DNA of 64,000 nt from positions 1-64,000 of the forward strand of contig JBGPGE010000008.1 in assembly GCA_041483675.1 (NCBI GenBank), given 5' to 3'. Below the pieces are notes generated by a model. It saw nothing but the letters and a program-made list of their open reading frames with translations. It was not told the origin of the DNA and searched no databases. Origin of the DNA: 2-12-FULL-60-19 sp041483675. GTDB taxonomy: Bacteria > Desulfobacterota > Binatia > UBA9968. The translations under genes were made by a program, and so were the position numbers. Shown here piece after piece: positions 1 through 6,248 of this stretch; the first letter of the stretch is position 1; each line of letters begins with the position of its first letter.

Positions 1-67
1 CACCGCTGACCGTGAACTGAACCGCGCCGCAAAAGCATCTGCCTTTGTAAGCTTTTCCGTTGCTCAT
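1..67 (-). CDS. GFA/CENP-V family protein, N-terminal fragment
   Basis: Only the first 22 codons are inside the window; the gene runs off the left edge. The start ATG (65-67) follows a strong ribosome binding site, AAGGAGG, seven bases upstream. The visible peptide has the pattern KGRCFCGAVQFTVSG, which matches the opening of the glutathione-dependent formaldehyde-activating (GFA/CENP-V) fold, where these cysteines begin the zinc sites. Members are usually 120-150 residues. It lies on the minus strand directly after an attC core, so it is the next gene of the cassette array. The exact substrate cannot be told from a fragment. Confidence 0.7.
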   Translation of the reverse strand, partial: MSNGKAYKGRCFCGAVQFTVSG

Positions 68-169
68 GATGCACCTCCTTGGTGGTTTGCACGACGACAA
101 GATTCGGAGCGCAGCCTTTAGCCAGGATCAACTCCGGCGCGAAATCTCCTAGATTCTTGGATGCCTAAC

Positions 170-316
170 GAGCCTGTAGAAAAAGTCCCAACCATTTAAA
201 AAATGTCCAAATCGGGGGTTCCAAAATGGTCTCCCAATCCGAAATCGTCGTTTAAATCGCCAATACGGAGATCGTTTTTTCTGGCAAATTGTTCGCCCTA
301 CTTTTTCGACAGGCTC
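170..316. mobile_element. 147-bp MITE-like element, copy 1
   Basis: Terminal inverted repeats GAGCCTGT(A/C)GAAAAAG face each other at 170-185 and 301-316. A second copy of identical length lies at 983-1129 and is about 85 percent alike by eye. No protein of transposase type is encoded. It is bounded on both sides by AAC on the plus strand (167-169 and 317-319), which reads as a three-base target duplication and is the GTT core of a cassette recombination site on the other strand. Confidence 0.7.
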
Positions 317-363
317 AACGCTTCGAGTGAGCCGCCCTGTCGGTCTCAACTCAATGGTTAGCC
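317..363 (-). other. attC recombination site, core split by the 147-bp element
   Basis: On the minus strand the R'' box GGCTAAC is at 357-363. The L''/L' stem pairs about 320-356 with itself (TGAGTTGAG against CGAGTGAG, leaving one extrahelical base). The R' core GTT is at 317-319. The rest of R' (GTTAGGC, minus strand) has been pushed away to 163-169 by the insertion at 170-316. Rejoining the pieces gives a normal short attC of about 50 bp that ends the DUF2442/DUF4160 cassette. Confidence 0.65.
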
Positions 364-367
364 ATTC

Positions 368-628
368 TCATTCCAAGGGCGCTATCTTCTGGAGCTCCTC
401 TCGCGCCCGTGCCCTATCCCAGTCGGCGAGAAGTTCCGTCTGATGAAGCGTTGCCCACTCGATCACGAGACCTGTTACGCGAGGTGGCAACCGCCCTGAA
501 AACACGGCCAAACTGCGGATATCGATCAGCGCGAGGTCGCCGCCATATTCCGCATGGAAGTGCGGAGGGTTGTGATCATCGAAGAACATCTTGATGACGA
601 TGCCGAAGAAACGGCTGATCTCAGGCAT
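368..628 (-). CDS. DUF4160 protein
   Basis: This 86-residue protein opens with MPEISRFFGIVIKMFFDDH and the block NPPHFHAEYGG, the signature of DUF4160. The family is small, soluble, and normally encoded beside DUF2442; the pair is often proposed to be a toxin-antitoxin-like unit, but its biochemistry is not established. Its start overlaps the end of the DUF2442 gene by eight bases, so the two are translationally coupled. It is the second gene of a two-gene cassette and ends just before an attC site. Confidence 0.85.
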   Translation of the reverse strand: MPEISRFFGIVIKMFFDDHNPPHFHAEYGGDLALIDIRSLAVFSGRLPPRVTGLVIEWATLHQTELLADWDRARAREELQKIAPLE

Positions 629-905
629 GGGTAGGCTGTTCGCGTAGCGCAGGGAAAATGTCTTCCGGCTTCTTGCCCGTCACCTTGAGGTAGAGCGCAT
701 CCGGGCACAAATCAATCCGGTCATCCCAGACCAGTTCGCCGGATGAACCGATACGAACCCGATCGAAGGCAAGCGGGTCGAGCCAGAGAGCGAACACACC
801 TTTGCCGACGGCTTCAGAGAGGTCCACAGTCCCGGATACCCCGTCGTCAAATTCCAGTTCCAGCCGATATCCCGGCAAGACCTTAACCTTGGAAATTCTT
901 TTCAT
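621..905 (-). CDS. DUF2442 protein
   Basis: The 94-residue protein starts MKRISKVKVLPGYRLELEF and continues DGVSGTVDLSE, typical of DUF2442, a small beta-rich domain partnering DUF4160. The chosen ATG at 905 has GGAGGAG seven bases upstream; an in-frame upstream start at 923 lacks this. It is the first gene of a cassette whose left boundary is an attC at 317-363. The function is unknown; a toxin-antitoxin-like or nucleic-acid-binding role is only suggested by the constant pairing. Confidence 0.85.
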   Translation of the reverse strand: MKRISKVKVLPGYRLELEFDDGVSGTVDLSEAVGKGVFALWLDPLAFDRVRIGSSGELVWDDRIDLCPDALYLKVTGKKPEDIFPALREQPTHA

Positions 906-982
906 GGCTGAACTCCTCCACACTTTCAGATAGTACCAGGAATGAAGATGCCCGGAAAGGACTTCCTACAATGGCGGCTACC

Positions 983-1129
983 GAGGCTGTAGAAAAAGTC
1001 CCAACCGTCTAAAAAATGTCCAAATCAGGGGTATCAAAATGGTCACCCGATCCGAAATCGTCGTTTAAATCGCAGATACGGAGATCGTTTTTTGCGAAAA
1101 GTTTATCACCGACCTTTTTCTACGGCCTC
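983..1129. mobile_element. 147-bp MITE-like element, copy 2
   Basis: It has the same length and orientation as the copy at 170-316. Its ends are GAGGCTGTAGAAAAAG (983-998) and the inverse of GAGGCCGTAGAAAAAG (1114-1129). It is flanked by ACC (980-982) and AAC (1130-1132), so the presumed three-base duplication has one mismatch. It again sits in the R' core of an attC site. It encodes nothing recognisable. Confidence 0.7.
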
Positions 1130-1197
1130 AACGTTGAAATTCAGCGGACGGAAAAAAGCGCAGCTTTTTTACGGGCCGCTTGAATGACTTGTTAGGC
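1130..1197 (-). other. attC recombination site, core split by the 147-bp element
   Basis: Read on the minus strand, R'' is GCCTAAC (1191-1197). A long imperfect stem follows in which TTCAAGCGG pairs with a TTC-AGCGG arm, leaving an extrahelical base, and AAAAAAGC pairs with GCTTTTTT across a GCG-type loop. The GTT of R' is at 1130-1132 and the rest of R' (GGTAGCC) lies beyond the insertion at 976-982. R'' is exactly complementary to GTTAGGC, the first bases of the cassette it terminates (1745-1751), as expected of a genuine cassette. Confidence 0.75.
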
Positions 1198-1198
1198 G

Positions 1199-1699
1199 TC
1201 ATTTGTCCCTCGGCGTGGGGCATTTGAATTTGCCGGAGTAAACGTTGTTCCAAAGCTGATCCTGCGCGCAGGCCATGATGGCTCGGTCATTTGCTTCTGC
1301 GAGCATCGCTTCGAGGGCAGGTTGAGGAATGAATACTTGATGAGACTTGCGCGCCTCCAGACACACCGGACAGCCACTCTCTAAAGAGTAGTTCGACAGA
1401 CTCGAATGTACCCATCCCAACCTTCTGGGGAGACGCTTAAACCTCCACACGTGTGCAAATCGTTCCTTCAGGCTTGCGATCCTGTACGGATACAGGATGC
1501 TTATGTTCGAGAGGTGAACGTCATGCGATGACAGGTTTCTGACAAAGATGTAGACGCCCGACTTCAGGGCGTCACCAGCGCCCTCGATTCCAAATATCAG
1601 ATCAACCCGCACCCTCGGCCGAGACAGAAGTACGTTCCAAGCGAAGACCACTGTCGACAAGATCGCCGCGTAGATCGCTAGGTAGTCTGTGATCTTCAA
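1199..1699 (-). CDS. Cassette-borne membrane-anchored hypothetical protein
   Basis: I do not recognise this 166-residue protein. Residues about 7-25 (LAIYAAILSTVVFAWNVLL) form one hydrophobic helix. A beta-rich soluble part follows (RVRVDLIFGIEGAGDALKSG, then VYIFVRNLSSHDVHLSNIS), which resembles small immunoglobulin-like or sandwich domains seen in other cassette ORFans, then a C-terminal segment with paired cysteines (CPVCLEARKS). It fills one cassette between attC sites at 1745-1801 and 1130-1197, with the stop only two bases before the attC, the usual cassette layout. No function is proposed. Confidence 0.6.
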   Translation of the reverse strand: MKITDYLAIYAAILSTVVFAWNVLLSRPRVRVDLIFGIEGAGDALKSGVYIFVRNLSSHDVHLSNISILYPYRIASLKERFAHVWRFKRLPRRLGWVHSSLSNYSLESGCPVCLEARKSHQVFIPQPALEAMLAEANDRAIMACAQDQLWNNVYSGKFKCPTPRDK

Positions 1700-1744
1700 G
1701 CGTTTCGTTCCTTCGCGCAGGCAAGCACCTACCGATTGCGTGAC

Positions 1745-1801
1745 GCCTAACGTTAGGCTGAGCGGCCGGCGTAGCCGGCCCGCTCAAGTCTGATGTTCGG
1801 C
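1745..1801 (-). other. attC recombination site
   Basis: This intact 57-bp site has, on the minus strand, R'' GCCGAAC (1795-1801), an L''-type stretch with ACTTGAGCGG, a short GCCGGC-TAC-GCCGGC hairpin tip, the returning arm CCGCTCAG, and R' GTTAGGC (1745-1751). The arms pair with the one-sided extra bases that define the strand recognised by IntI. Its R'' is exactly complementary to GTTCGGC at 2416-2422, which begins the cassette it closes. Confidence 0.8.
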
Positions 1802-1826
1802 AGCAAGATTAGATGCAGCAACGTCT

Positions 1827-2378
1827 CTATATCGCTGCGCATATCAAAGGGACTCCAGAAGACAGGGGCGGCACGTTCATCCGGACGTCAACCAGCTCTT
1901 GGAGCGCCTGCATCGCGATGGGGCTAGAACTCTTGCTCGCCACCCACGCTCTCGCAGTCGTGGTCATGTCCGCGCAGAAGGTTTCGGCACGGAGGATTGT
2001 CCAGCTGTCACCGGCCGCGTCCGACGCAGTGCAGAGATGAAGCGACAACTTCGGCCCAATGTTGAACGCGATCAGCCGCTTGTGCGATGCCGCCAAGGAG
2101 TTTTTCGCAGCCGGCGCTTGAGACGGAGAGCTTAGTCCCTCATGCAGAAGCTTACACCGCAGTGCGTAGAGCGCGGTTCCGTCGACACCGTGTTCCGCGT
2201 ACGCGGGGCAATTAGCCGTGAACCAGGTATCAATCCACGCGGCGTACCGCTGCTGAGATCCGACGCCAGGGGCATCGACGGCACCAGCGATGTCGGGAAC
2301 GGTCAAGGCAGTCACGACCGCGGGGAAGCACGACCCCTGCTCGGACGCGCGGTCAATTGCGTCAAGAATGAAGTTCAT
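1827..2378 (-). CDS. Cassette-borne hypothetical protein
   Basis: This 183-residue soluble protein begins MNFILDAIDRASEQGSCFPA. It has no signal peptide or membrane helix. Features visible are a central YALRCKLLHEGLS block and ILRAETFCADM near the C-terminus, with six cysteines overall. I cannot assign a family. It occupies a complete cassette: the start lies 38 bases after the recombination core at 2416-2422 and the stop lies 25 bases before the attC at 1745-1801. Translation probably starts at the ATG at 2378. Confidence 0.6.
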   Translation of the reverse strand: MNFILDAIDRASEQGSCFPAVVTALTVPDIAGAVDAPGVGSQQRYAAWIDTWFTANCPAYAEHGVDGTALYALRCKLLHEGLSSPSQAPAAKNSLAASHKRLIAFNIGPKLSLHLCTASDAAGDSWTILRAETFCADMTTTARAWVASKSSSPIAMQALQELVDVRMNVPPLSSGVPLICAAI

Positions 2379-2415
2379 AGAGGCGCCTCTTATTCAACGA
2401 CGGTCACTACTGTCT

Positions 2416-2487
2416 GCCGAACTATTAGGTGAGCCGCTTTAGGCCGCGACAAATGCCGGTCGGCCTATCTTCTAACGCGGCTCCACC
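2416..2487. other. First cassette junction with adjoining stem-loop
   Basis: The minus-strand core GTTCGGC (2416-2422) marks the 5' edge of the first visible cassette. Beyond it, 2428-2487 folds into an imperfect inverted repeat (GGTG-AGCCGC against GCGGCTCCACC, then TTTAGGCCG against CGGCCTA). Its position is that of an attI or a degenerate attC, but no matching R'' box is present and no integrase gene follows. Apart from this and the ubiA remnant, 2379-2894 holds nothing I can recognise. Confidence 0.4.
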
Positions 2488-2679
2488 GATCAAATCCGAA
2501 TCCGTTGCAATATCCGCCAGGTACTCCAATTGGGCAACAGCCTATTTACGTTGGGACCAGCCATAGGCGCGCTCCTCATGGCGGAATTGGGGCGTTTGAG
2601 GGAGTAATACGCCTGACTGGCACGGTGCGTCAAGCGCTTTTCTGCATCCAGTGCGATGGAGATCCCGGCGATTTCTGGT

Positions 2680-2760
2680 CTAGAAGAGAAGCCCGATGCC
2701 CGCGCCCAAGGCGTAAACCATAAACGTGAGGAGCGTCATCGCCTGGGCGCGTTGGCTCAC
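2680..2760 (-). pseudogene. 3' remnant of a UbiA-type prenyltransferase gene
   Basis: Reading the minus strand gives QRAQAMTLLTFMVYALGAG then IGLLF and a stop, which parallels the intact ubiA C-terminus (PAQAMTLLAFLVYALGAGIG then ILW and stop, at 4163-4250). DNA similarity also runs on past the stop to about 2650. Upstream, the frame reaches a stop almost at once, so only about 27 codons survive. Most differences are silent or conservative, which suggests decay from a diverged second copy rather than a recent duplication. Confidence 0.75.
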
Positions 2761-2894
2761 ATCAGTTTTTTAAGTAGCTTGAACGCCCCGCGTGACCCGC
2801 ACGGATGTTGCGCGCCTCGTCCTCACACCGTCCCGCCGCGGCCTTAAGGCTGCCTGACGCCAACCGTCCCGGTTCTGGAACAAACCGGCCCATC

Positions 2895-3458
2895 TTATGG
2901 TTTGCGATCGCAGCGCAAAACATCGTCGGCATCGCGATAAAAATCGCACTGCTGCTGCAACGCTTGCCGCAGGCGATGTCGCGCGCGGTGTATTCTGATT
3001 TTAGCCGTCGGCAAAGAACACCCGCATATCTCGGCCGTCTGTTCGACGCTCAGGCCCTCGAGATCATGTAGAACCAGCGATGCTCGATAGTCGTCGGGAA
3101 GACTGTCGATCACTTGCCGTACGCAGGCATTCATTTCGTCTACCACTACGCGTTCATCAATTGGGCGTGCGCTATCCGGCGCCTCGTCCGCTTCACCTAT
3201 GTCAACGATACGGAGCCTGCGGTCGGGCTTACGAAAATAATCGGCGGCGACGTGCGTGGCGATTGAGAACGCCCACGTCTTAACGCTCGCACGGCCGGTG
3301 AAGCTGCCCAGCCCCCTGGCCATTCGAATCAGGGTCTCCTGCAGGAGATCGTCAGCGAGGGTTTGATCCCCAACCAGGCGCTGCAGGTACCGCAGGAGAG
3401 GCCCGGATAAGTCCTGCGCAAGCTTCTCGAATGAAACCTGTTCTGTGGAATCGCCCAT
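2895..3458 (-). CDS. ECF-type sigma-70 family RNA polymerase sigma factor
   Basis: The 187-residue protein has sigma region 2 (about residues 20-90, with DQTLADDLLQETLIRMARGL and KTWAFSIATHVAADYFR) and region 4 (about 110-165, with LPDDYRASLVLHDLEGLS and the helix-turn-helix VEQTAEICGCSLPTAKIRIH). Regions 1 and 3 are absent, as in ECF factors. The unusual tail QQQCDFYRDADDVLRCDRKP carries two cysteines and may be a redox or metal sensing element. No anti-sigma factor is adjacent; instead the gene follows a carboxymuconolactone-decarboxylase-like gene by 75 bases, so control may run through the cysteine tail or that neighbour. Confidence 0.9.
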   Translation of the reverse strand: MGDSTEQVSFEKLAQDLSGPLLRYLQRLVGDQTLADDLLQETLIRMARGLGSFTGRASVKTWAFSIATHVAADYFRKPDRRLRIVDIGEADEAPDSARPIDERVVVDEMNACVRQVIDSLPDDYRASLVLHDLEGLSVEQTAEICGCSLPTAKIRIHRARHRLRQALQQQCDFYRDADDVLRCDRKP

Positions 3459-3533
3459 CTTCCCATCTCCAAGGAGGCGACTGCGTCCGGCGAAGTCTTA
3501 ACCTTCGCCGGACACAGCGACCCACTAGCGATA

Positions 3534-3830
3534 TTACCCGCAGCACCGTCCACCTGCCTCAGTAGTCGGCGCGTTAGCAGCGCAGCCACCGTCAGGCGTT
3601 TGAACGTCAGCTGAAGTTTCGGGCAGCATCCTCAGAGCAGCGTCAAGCACCTTGCGTGCCGGCACCTGCCGAACCCTGTCGGCCAACCCGATCGCTTCCG
3701 CTATCTGCGAGTCGGTCAAACCAGCTTTTTTCGCTTCAGGAATGTGATGCTCGATGCAGGGCACGCAGTTGCTGCCCATTGCCCCGCCGAGTGCTACCAA
3801 TTCACGTTCTCGCGGAGTGAGATAATTCAT
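3534..3830 (-). CDS. Carboxymuconolactone decarboxylase-like (AhpD-like) protein
   Basis: This 98-residue protein carries the CMD/AhpD core: LTPRERELVALGGAMGSNC followed by VPCIEHHIPEAKKAGL. The CxxC...H arrangement (CVPCIEHH) is the redox-active motif of AhpD-type thiol reductases. A variable tail ends GGRCCG with a further cysteine pair. It lies between a 63-residue gene and the ECF sigma gene on the same strand, so it is likely part of a small stress-sensing operon. Whether it is an enzyme or a redox sensor cannot be decided from sequence. Confidence 0.85.
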   Translation of the reverse strand: MNYLTPRERELVALGGAMGSNCVPCIEHHIPEAKKAGLTDSQIAEAIGLADRVRQVPARKVLDAALRMLPETSADVQTPDGGCAANAPTTEAGGRCCG

Positions 3831-3860
3831 GACATCCTCCTTTCTTGAGTATGGGGCTCT

Positions 3861-4052
3861 CTATGGCGCGGCCCGCTGAGCCCTTGGTTCGACAATTCGC
3901 GCCGCCGATCTGAGCGCATGCGCAGCCGCGCGGCGGGACCGCCGAATGACATGCAGAAGCGCGACAATGCCTTCGCGCGTCAGTTGAACAGCAGATTCAC
4001 TGCGCATTTTGCGCGCCCGAATCATGTAGTGCTCCAGTTCATCCGTATACAT
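3861..4052 (-). CDS. Small basic hypothetical protein
   Basis: This 63-residue protein begins MYTDELEHYMIRARKMRSE and is rich in arginine and alanine. A clear GAGGAGG ribosome binding site lies seven bases before the ATG, which makes it likely to be expressed. It is the first gene of the set that continues with the CMD-like protein and the sigma factor. I do not recognise a family; the N-terminal half looks helical and the C-terminal half (RRSRRAAAHALRSAARIV) could bind nucleic acid or partner protein. Confidence 0.55.
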   Translation of the reverse strand: MYTDELEHYMIRARKMRSESAVQLTREGIVALLHVIRRSRRAAAHALRSAARIVEPRAQRAAP

Positions 4053-4162
4053 GGTATGCCCTCCTCATCGGCCAAGGAGTTCCGTCTCCTACCTCCTTAG
4101 ACGGATTCTGAAGGCAGAGCGATACAGGGTGCGCTTCAATGGAAATCGCGGCGATTTTTGTT

Positions 4163-5065
4163 CTACCAGAGAATCCCGATGCCCGCGCCGAGCGCGTAAA
4201 CCAGAAACGCGAGGAGGGTCATCGCCTGGGCCGGGACGATGCGTTGAGTGGTTTCCGCATGGCGCAGCAGAATAGCGCAAGCCAGGCCGGCGGGAACCAC
4301 GAACAACGCGCCGAGCCGCGCGCCGGCCGCCACGCCGAAGAGCGGCAGGAGTAACAGGAGTATCGTTGCGATTGCGACGATGGCGACGAACCAGCGCGCC
4401 GCCTTCGGACGTCCCAGCTTCACCACCCAATTTTTTCTTCCCGCCCGGAGGTCCGCCTGGTAATCGGGAAATTCATTGACCCAGAGAAACGCGGCGATCA
4501 AAAGGCCGAGCACGATGGAGAGCGAGACAACTTCCATCGTTACCGTCTGTCGCTGCACCAGATAGGTCCCGGTGGTTATCACCGGACCGTAAGCGAGGCC
4601 GACGGCCAGCTCGCCGAAGCCGCGGTAAGAAAGCTTAAAGGGAGGCATGTGATAGAAAAACGCCAGAGCGACGCCGGCCACTCCGAACCAGATAACGTGC
4701 GGCTCGCGGTAGACGGCGATGACCAGACCGATAACGATTCCAGTCCAGTAGGTGACGGCGGAGATTGCGATAGTCTGGCCGCGGGTCAGAAGCCGATCGA
4801 CGAGCACCCGCTTGCCGCCGGAAAACGGGCTGCGGTCCTCAGGTGCCACTGCCTGGTCCGTGCCCGAGTCGAAGTCGATGATTTCGCCCGAAGCGTTCTT
4901 GGCGATCTCGATGGACAAAATCCCGAGCACCGTGAGCAACAACCATCCCCACGATAGCTCTCCGTCCCGCGCCGCCGCGCAGGCGCCCAGAAACATCCCG
5001 GCAAACGAGGCGAGTGAGATCTTCGGATCCGCCAGCCGCCAGAAGCCGGCCCGGAAATTGTCCAC
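4163..5065 (-). CDS. UbiA-family prenyltransferase (MenA-like)
   Basis: A 300-residue integral membrane enzyme with about eight to nine hydrophobic helices. Both prenyl-diphosphate/magnesium motifs are present: NASGEIIDFDSGTD near residue 57 and NEFPDYQADLRAGRKNWV near residue 197. The second motif with its GRKNWVVKLG ending is typical of the MenA-like branch that prenylates quinone or related aromatic head groups. The start is GTG (5063-5065), overlapping the stop of the DUF6448 gene by one base, so it is coupled to the nor-associated operon. A quinone-related or heme-related substrate is inferred, not shown. A degenerate second copy of its 3' end lies at 2680-2760. Confidence 0.85.
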   Translation of the reverse strand: MDNFRAGFWRLADPKISLASFAGMFLGACAAARDGELSWGWLLLTVLGILSIEIAKNASGEIIDFDSGTDQAVAPEDRSPFSGGKRVLVDRLLTRGQTIAISAVTYWTGIVIGLVIAVYREPHVIWFGVAGVALAFFYHMPPFKLSYRGFGELAVGLAYGPVITTGTYLVQRQTVTMEVVSLSIVLGLLIAAFLWVNEFPDYQADLRAGRKNWVVKLGRPKAARWFVAIVAIATILLLLLPLFGVAAGARLGALFVVPAGLACAILLRHAETTQRIVPAQAMTLLAFLVYALGAGIGILW

Positions 5066-5688
5066 TAGTGTGCCGCTCCTCCCGCTGCCGTGACTTCGGG
5101 ATAGTGGCCCTGCGCGTCGTTCTTGGCCGCGTCGTAGAGTCTTTCGACGTAGTGGATGAACTGAACGTAGGCCTCGACGTATCCTCGGCCCGCCGCAACG
5201 TCATCCGTCTTGAATTTCCTCTTGGCCGCGATCTCTTTAAATTTTCCGCGCACACCCTCCTGCAACGTTTCGGTCAGAAGCCTCAGCAGCGCATCCGGCT
5301 TGCCGCTCTCAATCGCCTTATCGGCGGCGGGAATCGCCGGCCCCAAATCCCGGCCTGCGGGCTTCAAGCCGGTGTAAGGCGCCCCCTCCCCGGCCCGATG
5401 GACACGCACAAGAGTCTCAAAGAAATATGTGTCTGCGAGGTCTTTTGCCTGCGGATTCAGTTTGCGGACGGCCAGAGTCTTCTGAAAGGCTTTCTTTATC
5501 TCACCTTCGTCTCTTGGCTGAACCCAGAGGAGGACGAAGTTTGCATTGCCGCTCTCCAGCGCCTTCTGGGCGGCCTTGACCACCGGCCCGTCCAACCCGT
5601 CGCAATGCGCACGCGCCAAGTGAGGCAGGGAAAAACCAACGATGACTAACGTGGCCGTAACGAGCCCTAACCTAACGTTACGAAGCAT
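5065..5688 (-). CDS. DUF6448 secreted protein
   Basis: The 207-residue protein has a signal peptide (about residues 1-27, LGLVTATLVIVGFSLPHLARAH). The mature part begins CDGLDGPVVKAAQKALESGN and reads VLLWVQPRDEGEIKKAF, the pattern of DUF6448, a family often found beside oxidoreductases and respiratory genes. The ATG at 5688 is preceded by GGGAGGGAGA and is preferred over upstream in-frame starts. It sits between the small oxidase-like membrane protein and ubiA on the same strand. It should act in the periplasm; its role is unknown. Confidence 0.8.
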   Translation of the reverse strand: MLRNVRLGLVTATLVIVGFSLPHLARAHCDGLDGPVVKAAQKALESGNANFVLLWVQPRDEGEIKKAFQKTLAVRKLNPQAKDLADTYFFETLVRVHRAGEGAPYTGLKPAGRDLGPAIPAADKAIESGKPDALLRLLTETLQEGVRGKFKEIAAKRKFKTDDVAAGRGYVEAYVQFIHYVERLYDAAKNDAQGHYPEVTAAGGAAH

Positions 5689-5729
5689 TCTCCCTCCCGA
5701 TACCGGATTCCAAACCGCCCCCTCCGAAT

Positions 5730-6152
5730 CTAAACCGACGGAGCTCGAATCCTCTGGAAAATCAGGAACAGAAAAAATAACAGGCTGAGAATTTGTAAAA
5801 CCATTCCGGTCAGGGTTAGAAAGTAAGGGAGAAGGCCGGACTGGGCAAAAGGCTCGAACACGCTTCGAACTACCGTGCCTGCGTTGAACCCCACATACAG
5901 CGTCATCCCCTCTCGCTCTGTGGTCCAGCCGGGCGGCTCCTTCCTCCGCGGAAACATCCAAAGGGCCACGCCCATAATGATCTGGATAACCGCGCCCACC
6001 AAGATAAGGTGAACGTGGACGGTTCGCCAACCGGATATCCACGCCAATTCCGGGACTCGGCTGGAAAGGAAAGTCAGGAAGCCTATTAAGATGCCAAGAA
6101 AGAGATAGATGAGAGAGGTCTTGATCATCAAGCGCTGGTAGCGAAATTTCAT
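5730..6152 (-). CDS. Small membrane protein resembling part of a heme-copper oxidase subunit I
   Basis: A 140-residue protein with four predicted membrane helices. The stretch TVHVHLILVGAVIQIIMG then VALWMFPR, and VGFNAGTVVRSVFEPF, resemble helices of heme-copper oxidase/NorB-like proteins, including a pair of histidines (HVH) that could hold a heme. It lacks the full twelve-helix core, so it cannot be an oxidase by itself. It lies 97 bases after norB on the same strand and probably assists or donates electrons to the reductase; this is inference from context. Confidence 0.6.
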   Translation of the reverse strand: MKFRYQRLMIKTSLIYLFLGILIGFLTFLSSRVPELAWISGWRTVHVHLILVGAVIQIIMGVALWMFPRRKEPPGWTTEREGMTLYVGFNAGTVVRSVFEPFAQSGLLPYFLTLTGMVLQILSLLFFLFLIFQRIRAPSV

Positions 6153-6248
6153 GCGCCGTCTCCAGAACCAAACTCTAATCTAATGTTACGACCTTGTTGT
6201 AGCCGTCGACAATGGGATGAAGCTCGATCGTCACCACGTCGCGAATAA

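Noticed and set aside
2428..2487. attI site or a fifth attC
   Set aside because: The stem-loop is suggestive, but no R'' box complementary to the neighbouring core exists and no integrase follows, so it was listed only as an uncertain structure.
5689..6171. Extension of the DUF6448 frame upstream to 6171
   Set aside because: The extra part overlaps the small membrane protein in another frame, while ATG 5688 has a strong ribosome binding site and a signal peptide.
6175..6248. Short frame after norB ending VVTIELHPIVDGYNKVVTLD
   Set aside because: It looks protein-like but has only GTG codons as starts, no ribosome binding site and 25-30 codons; evidence is too thin to call a gene or a norB frameshift.
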